Source: Clostridia bacterium (lineage in GTDB: Bacteria > Bacillota > Clostridia > Christensenellales > Aristaeellaceae). From it: 11,933 nt of DNA. The stretch spans positions 1 through 11,933 of the forward strand of contig JAEDGL010000075.1 of NCBI GenBank assembly GCA_016297535.1. Reading direction: 5' to 3'. This document shows, in pieces, positions 6,234 to 11,933 of the stretch. The notes under the pieces were generated by a model, which was not told the DNA's origin, did no database searches, and saw only the letters and a program-made list of their open reading frames with translations. The translations under genes were made by a program, and so were the position numbers. Positions within the stretch are counted from its first letter, which is position 1. Every line of letters begins with the position of its first letter.

Positions 6234-7471
6234 TCAGACACTCCCCGCGCCTGAGCGGCGAGGTGGAAGTAAGCACGGCCAAAAACGCCGTTTTGCCCAT
6301 TCTGGCCGCGGGGCTTTTGTCGGAGGATCCGCTGATCATCCGCCAGGTGCCGCGCATTACGGATGTGGATACGCTGCTGGGCATTCTGCGCGACTGCGGC
6401 GCGCAGGTGCAGCGCAACGGCGTGGATGTAAGCGTGTGCGCCATGCAGCCGCAAAGCCCCAACCACGAGGAAAACATGCGCCGCCTGCGCGCAAGCATCC
6501 TGATTCTGGGCCCCATTCTGGCGCGCACGGGCAGCGCCTGCGTGGGGCTGCCGGGCGGCTGCGCCATTGGCCAGCGGCCGATTGATCTGCATCTGCGCGG
6601 GCTGCAGGCGCTGGGCGCGCAGGTGCACGCGGTGGGCGGCCTGCGCCAGCTCAGCGGGCGGCTGACCGGCCAGCGGGTATATCTGGATCTGCCAAGCGTG
6701 GGCGCCACCGAAAACCTGATGATGGCCGCCACCCTGGCGCAGGGCGTAACCACCATTGAAAACGCCGCCAAGGAGCCGGAGATTGTGGATCTGGCCAACT
6801 GCCTGAACCTGATGGGCGCCAAAATCAGCGGCGCGGGCACGGGCACCATTTGCGTGTGCGGGGTGGAGCGGCTGCACGGGGCCGTGTATCACCCCATTCC
6901 GGACCGGGTGGAGGCAGGCACGCTGCTGTGCGCGGCCGCCGTTACGGAGGGAAGCGTGCTGGTGCGCGGCGCCTGTGCGGAGCATTTGCGCTCGCTTCTG
7001 TTCAAGCTGCAGGAAACGGGCGTGGGCATACGCGAAACGCCCGGCGGCATCCGCCTGAGCGGCTCGGCCGTGGCGCCCTTTGAGGTGCGTACCTTAGCCT
7101 ACCCGGGTTTTCCCACGGACATGCAGGCCCCCATGACCGTGGTGGCTCTCAAGTGCCGCGGGCGCAGCATGCTGAGCGAAACCGTGTTTGAAAACCGCTT
7201 TATGCACGTGACGGAGCTTTTGCACCTGGGGGCGCGCATCCGGGTGGAAAACAATGTGGCGCTGGTGGATGGCGGCGTGCCGCTGGAGGGCGGTATGGTC
7301 AAAAGCACGGATCTGCGCGCCGGCGCGGCGCTGATGCTGGCCGGGCTGATGGCCGAGGGCGAAACCATCCTGCAGGATCCCTCGGGGCACATCGAGCGCG
7401 GGTACCAGGATCTGCCGGAAAAGCTGCGCTCGCTTGGCGCGGATGTGGAAAAAATTGAGGACCGGGTTTGA
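6218..7471 (+). CDS. murA: UDP-N-acetylglucosamine 1-carboxyvinyltransferase (MurA)
   Basis: Transfers enolpyruvate from phosphoenolpyruvate to UDP-GlcNAc, the first committed step of peptidoglycan synthesis, in the cytoplasm. The 417-residue length matches the family (about 419). With ATG 6218, the key residues fall on the Escherichia coli numbers: K22-N23 in STAKNAVLPILAA, C115 in LPGGCAIGQRPIDLH (the fosfomycin target) and R120. The catalytic aspartate is D301 in YPGFPTDMQAP, and HIERGY near the end holds the active-site arginine (R394). Longer in-frame starts (6146, 6080) have no good ribosome binding site and would add sequence not found in the family. Translation may be coupled to the short frame at 6162-6233. 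Many Firmicutes have two copies (MurAA, MurAB); which one this is cannot be told here. Confidence 0.95.
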   Translation: MASYLIRHSPRLSGEVEVSTAKNAVLPILAAGLLSEDPLIIRQVPRITDVDTLLGILRDCGAQVQRNGVDVSVCAMQPQSPNHEENMRRLRASILILGPILARTGSACVGLPGGCAIGQRPIDLHLRGLQALGAQVHAVGGLRQLSGRLTGQRVYLDLPSVGATENLMMAATLAQGVTTIENAAKEPEIVDLANCLNLMGAKISGAGTGTICVCGVERLHGAVYHPIPDRVEAGTLLCAAAVTEGSVLVRGACAEHLRSLLFKLQETGVGIRETPGGIRLSGSAVAPFEVRTLAYPGFPTDMQAPMTVVALKCRGRSMLSETVFENRFMHVTELLHLGARIRVENNVALVDGGVPLEGGMVKSTDLRAGAALMLAGLMAEGETILQDPSGHIERGYQDLPEKLRSLGADVEKIEDRV

Positions 7472-7501
7472 CGCAAGCCGTCCAAAACCTTACAGGGAGT
7501 T

Positions 7502-7527
7502 GTCAGAGGGGCCGCAGCCCCTCTGAC
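7502..7527 (+). terminator. Perfect 11-bp hairpin after murA, possible terminator
   Basis: GTCAGAGGGGC and GCCCCTCTGAC form a perfect 11-bp stem around the loop CGCA, 30 bases after the murA stop. Only TTT follows the stem before G, so termination may be incomplete. It is also the first of four consecutive hairpins in this gap, so it may belong to the repeat instead. Confidence 0.5.
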
Positions 7528-7540
7528 TTTGATTCGTATC

Positions 7541-7610
7541 GTCCGGCTTTGCCGGGCGGGCGGAGAGTTTTCGGCTTTGCCGAAAACATTTCCGCCAGTT
7601 TCGGCGGAAA
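7541..7610. repeat. Array of three further hairpins in the murA-uvrB gap, containing repeat copy B
   Basis: Three inverted repeats follow each other. The first is 7541-7547 with 7551-7557 (7 bp, one G-T, loop TTT). The second is 7567-7575 with 7579-7587 (9 bp perfect, loop TTT). The third is 7589-7596 with 7603-7610 (8 bp perfect, loop AGTTTC). The first two share a GGC-TTT-GCC core. Bases 7545-7561 equal the 17-bp repeat at 5979-5995. This looks like a dispersed intergenic palindromic element. No gene is supported here; the open frame running through it simply lacks stops. Confidence 0.6.
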
Positions 7611-7662
7611 AGATCGCGCAGCGGGCTTTTTGCCGGCCATAGGCTCTTCCTCCTCCCCGGTG

Positions 7663-7692
7663 CTGACAAGCTCCCCTTCTCCGTGGTATAAT
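7663..7692 (+). promoter_or_regulatory. uvrB promoter
   Basis: CTGACA (7663-7668) and a perfect TATAAT (7687-7692) are 18 bases apart, with TGG directly before the -10 box (extended -10). The start would fall near 7699, about 24 bases before the uvrB ATG. I see no LexA-type box here (neither GAAC-N4-GTTC nor CTG-N10-CAG at the promoter), so SOS control is not evident. Confidence 0.8.
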
Positions 7693-7722
7693 GTTCCCAT
7701 TCCAACGAAAGGACATCCGCTC

Positions 7723-9735
<2,013 letters not shown>

Positions 9736-9764
9736 CCTTTTCGGCAAAAAACCGCTTTCCCCCC

Positions 9765-9793
9765 TTGACAAACGGATGAATATTATACATAAT
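9765..9793 (+). promoter_or_regulatory. argG promoter
   Basis: A perfect TTGACA (9765-9770) and CATAAT (9788-9793) are 17 bases apart. The start would be near 9800, inside the ARG box. The uvrB-argG gap is otherwise short (90 bases) and has no clear terminator; only a weak 6-bp inverted repeat (CGAAAA/TTTTCG) overlaps the uvrB stop. Confidence 0.82.
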
Positions 9794-9811
9794 AACGTGA
9801 ATAAACATTCA
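9777..9811 (+). promoter_or_regulatory. Probable ArgR/AhrC operator: one good and one degenerate ARG box
   Basis: TGAATAAACATTCA (9798-9811) is a perfect TGAAT-N4-ATTCA palindrome. It matches the consensus ARG box and covers the predicted start of transcription. A second TGAAT at 9777 begins exactly 21 bases upstream and overlaps the -10 box; its other arm is poorly conserved. Tandem 18-bp ARG boxes separated by 3 bp (21-bp period) are the known binding mode of hexameric ArgR. Arginine-dependent repression of argG is inferred. Confidence 0.75.
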
Positions 9812-9825
9812 AGGAGGATTTTGCC

Positions 9826-11061
9826 ATGGCTTCCAAGGCAAAGAAGGATATCAAAAAGGTTGTTCTCGCCTACTCCGGCGGACTTGATACTTCCATCATC
9901 ATTCCCTGGCTGAAGGAAAACTACAACAATTGCGAGGTCATCGCCGTTTCCGGCGATGTGGGCCAGGGCACCGAGCTGGACGGGCTGGAGGAAAAGGCCC
10001 TCAAAACCGGCGCCAGCAAGCTCTATATCGAGGACCTCAAGGAAGAGTTCATCACCGATTTCATCTACCCCACCATGCAGGCGGGCGCGGTGTATGAAGG
10101 CGAATATCTGCTGGGCACCAGCTTTGCGCGTCCCATCATCGCCAAGAGGATCGTCGAGATCGCCAAGGCCGAGGGCGCGGACGCCATCTGCCACGGCTGC
10201 ACCGGCAAGGGCAACGATCAGGTGCGCTTCGAGCTTACCATCAAGGCCTTCGCCCCGGAAATGGCCATCATCGCCCCCTGGCGCGAGTGGGATATCAAGA
10301 GCCGCGACGAGGAGATCGACTACGCCGAGGCGCATCACATCCCCCTGAAAATCAACCGCGAAACCAACTACTCCAAGGACAAGAACCTCTGGCACCTGAG
10401 CCACGAGGGCCTGGATCTGGAGGATCCCGCCAACGAGCCGCAGTACAACAAGCCCGGCTTTCTGGAGCTGGGCGTAAGCCCCGAGCAGGCGCCCGACAAG
10501 CCCACCTATGTTACCCTGCACTTTGAAAAGGGCGTGCCCACCGCCGTCAACGGCCAGGCCATGAAGCCCGTGGAAATGATGGAGTTTCTCAACAAGGTGG
10601 GCGGCGAAAACGGCGTGGGCCTGTGCGACCTGGTGGAAAACCGCCTGGTGGGCATGAAGAGCCGCGGCGTGTACGAAACCCCCGGCGGCACCATCCTCTA
10701 CCGCGCGCATCAGGTGCTGGAAACCATCTGCCTGGATCGCGATACCCAGCACTACAAGGAGCTGGTGGGCAACCGCTATGCGGAGCTGGTGTACTTTGGC
10801 CAGTGGTTTACTCCCCTGCGCGAGGCTCTGGCCGCCTTTGTTACCGAAACCCAGAAGACCGTTACCGGCGATGTTACCCTCAAGCTGTACAAGGGCAACA
10901 TCATCAACGCCGGCGTTACCTCGCCTTTCTCCCTGTACAGCGAGGAGATCGCCACCTTCGGCGAGGATCATGTGTACGACCAGAAGGACAGCGCCGGCTT
11001 CATCAACCTGTTTGGCCTGCCCATCGCCGCACGCGCCCAGCTGCTCAAGGGCAAGCTGTAA
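9826..11061 (+). CDS. argG: Argininosuccinate synthase
   Basis: Joins citrulline and aspartate to argininosuccinate using ATP, the next-to-last step of arginine synthesis, in the cytoplasm. The 411-residue length fits the shorter bacterial type (about 400). The PP-loop AYSGGLDTS (15-23) binds ATP. HGCTGKGNDQVRFE (123-136) is the conserved block that binds citrulline and aspartate. SRPI-like SFARPIIAKR (99-108) and YETPGGTILYRAH near the C-terminus also match the family. ATG 9826 is preceded by AAGGAGG at eight bases. The gene has its own promoter and an ARG box, and is followed by a strong terminator. argH, often the next gene, is not present downstream in this window, so the last step must be encoded elsewhere. 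Confidence 0.97.
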   Translation: MASKAKKDIKKVVLAYSGGLDTSIIIPWLKENYNNCEVIAVSGDVGQGTELDGLEEKALKTGASKLYIEDLKEEFITDFIYPTMQAGAVYEGEYLLGTSFARPIIAKRIVEIAKAEGADAICHGCTGKGNDQVRFELTIKAFAPEMAIIAPWREWDIKSRDEEIDYAEAHHIPLKINRETNYSKDKNLWHLSHEGLDLEDPANEPQYNKPGFLELGVSPEQAPDKPTYVTLHFEKGVPTAVNGQAMKPVEMMEFLNKVGGENGVGLCDLVENRLVGMKSRGVYETPGGTILYRAHQVLETICLDRDTQHYKELVGNRYAELVYFGQWFTPLREALAAFVTETQKTVTGDVTLKLYKGNIINAGVTSPFSLYSEEIATFGEDHVYDQKDSAGFINLFGLPIAARAQLLKGKL

Positions 11062-11135
11062 TCAAAGATCGCCGCAGGCAAGCTTTTCTGACAAATCAGC
11101 GCCTCCGCCCGTTAGTCGGGTGGTCGTAAAACAGT

Positions 11136-11167
11136 AAAAGCCAAGCTGCATCTGCAGCTTGGCTTTT
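11136..11167. terminator. Bidirectional intrinsic terminator between argG and the convergent HXXEE gene
   Basis: A perfect 15-bp inverted repeat: AAAAGCCAAGCTGCA (11136-11150), two bases, then TGCAGCTTGGCTTTT (11153-11167). The stem ends in TTTT on both strands, so it can stop argG transcription and transcription coming from the right. It begins 74 bases after the argG stop. Confidence 0.85.
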
Positions 11168-11220
11168 ATCATTGTTCGCACTACGTGGCAGAATGCGATG
11201 TATAGAAGTGCGCCCTTTAT

Positions 11221-11250
11221 CAGTTCGACAAATTGGAATTTGTTAAACTG
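11221..11250. repeat. Imperfect AT-rich inverted repeat at the 3' end of the HXXEE gene
   Basis: CAGTT-CG-ACAAATT, loop GG, AATTTGT-TA-AACTG: outer 5-bp and inner 7-bp stems broken by a two-base mismatch region with one G-T pair. It lies directly after the HXXEE stop (11252) on the minus strand. No T-run follows on that strand, so it could be a weak terminator or a boundary scar. Together with the bidirectional hairpin it fills most of the 190-base gap. Confidence 0.45.
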
Positions 11251-11251
11251 A

Positions 11252-11866
11252 TTATTTTCTGTTTCCCAAAACACGTGTCATTGCCATTTTTCTGAAATCG
11301 CCAAAAGAAAGTCCGACTGTTCTCAAAAAGAATTTCTCCATAACCGCAAATCCAGCAAACGCAAGAACAAATCCGATTATCCATTGCCACAAAGGTAATC
11401 CTCCCACTTTGTTGATTTGTATGATAATGAAGATAGAATAGGCAAACATGATGAGTCCCGTAATCATACCTGGCGTATATGGCTTCTTTAACTTGTGTAT
11501 TTTGATACCTGCAACATGAATCACACCTTCAAAAAGTCCAAGTCCCAAAGGAATTAGCATAAGGAATGTTGTTTGTTGCAAAGCAAACGGAACCAGCAAC
11601 ATAATCAAAATGTATATCGCAACAGGCAAGTGCATTCTTGCCTCACTTGCGGTAATTTCTATTCCAAATCCACCAAAAAACAAGTCATAAAAACCACCTG
11701 GAAATCTGGATTCCTCCCACTCATGAAAGGTATATAAAACCATAAATCCAAGCAATGCCTTTCCTGCAAGAGATAAACTATCCCAAAAGAAAAGGCTCAC
11801 TCCAAATACGATAGACAAAACCGTGGTTAGTATTTCAAGATTATAATTTACTATCAACTTTTTCAT
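11252..11866 (-). CDS. HXXEE domain-containing membrane protein
   Basis: A 204-residue protein with about six hydrophobic segments. H48-x-x-E51-E52 (FHEWEE, 47-52) is the motif that names the HXXEE family. The other conserved polar spots of the family are also visible: the HLPVAIY start of a helix (79-85), EGVIHVAG with E113 and H117, and YTPGMITG (130-137). Histidines and glutamates inside the membrane suggest a metal-binding or enzymatic role, but the function is not established. ATG 11866 follows GAGGTG at eight bases. I see no convincing promoter in the 67 bases left before the window edge. It is convergent with argG. Its AT-rich composition (22 of 60 G/C at 11281-11340) contrasts with about 60% elsewhere, which suggests acquisition from a low-GC relative. 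Confidence 0.85.
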   Translation of the reverse strand: MKKLIVNYNLEILTTVLSIVFGVSLFFWDSLSLAGKALLGFMVLYTFHEWEESRFPGGFYDLFFGGFGIEITASEARMHLPVAIYILIMLLVPFALQQTTFLMLIPLGLGLFEGVIHVAGIKIHKLKKPYTPGMITGLIMFAYSIFIIIQINKVGGLPLWQWIIGFVLAFAGFAVMEKFFLRTVGLSFGDFRKMAMTRVLGNRK

Positions 11867-11933
11867 TGTAACACCTCGTCAAATTCAAGTTTATCTATCC
11901 ATATGAGTTATTTTATCATGTGACAGCAATATA

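Noticed and set aside
7468..7722. An upstream extension of uvrB through the murA-uvrB gap
   Set aside because: It would translate the hairpin array and the promoter. UvrB homologues begin at the ATG 7723 position, which has its own ribosome binding site after the promoter.
11062..11274. A 70-codon minus-strand frame across the argG terminator
   Set aside because: It reads through the bidirectional terminator and the inverted repeat, overlaps the end of the HXXEE gene, and has no ribosome binding site.

Overview
The window looks like chromosomal DNA from an anaerobic Clostridia-type Firmicute with high GC. For example, 38 of 60 bases at 10261-10320 are G/C. Support comes from strong AAGGAGG-type ribosome binding sites, near-consensus sigma-A promoters, an AhrC/ArgR-like operator before argG, and an Mbh-ordered set of Mrp-type subunits. 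Genus cannot be told from the sequence; Christensenellales or Oscillospirales relatives are a guess.

Layout, left to right. (1) 1-2081, minus strand: the promoter-proximal part of a cation/proton antiporter module. The order is MnhE-MnhF-MnhG-MbhD(DUF4040)-MbhE, with the last gene cut by the window edge. All genes overlap by 4-14 bases, so this is one tightly coupled operon. It starts from a near-perfect promoter (TTGACA-17-TACAAT), followed by an untranslated leader whose hairpin hides a strong Shine-Dalgarno sequence. (2) 2106-5977, minus strand: a second operon with its own extended -10 promoter, encoding an MFS transporter, a radical SAM enzyme of unknown function and a GT-C type membrane glycosyltransferase. 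(3) 5917-6217: a divergent intergenic region with the MFS promoter, a short repeat shared with the murA-uvrB gap, and the first part of a possible 23-residue leader peptide that overlaps the murA start. (4) 6218-9735, plus strand: murA (peptidoglycan precursor synthesis) and uvrB (nucleotide excision repair). They are separated by a 251-base gap holding four consecutive hairpins and the uvrB promoter. (5) 9765-11061: argG with its own promoter and a probable tandem ARG box. (6) 11062-11933: a bidirectional terminator, then a convergent AT-rich gene for an HXXEE-family membrane protein. Its composition (22 of 60 G/C at 11281-11340) differs sharply from the rest and suggests foreign origin.

The right half is mostly housekeeping. 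The points most worth a second look are the Mbh-like order of the antiporter genes, the unexplained MFS/radical SAM/GT-C operon, the 5' leader structures before mnhE and murA, the hairpin-array repeat, and the tandem ArgR operator. No tRNA, rRNA, CRISPR array, transposase or phage gene was seen.
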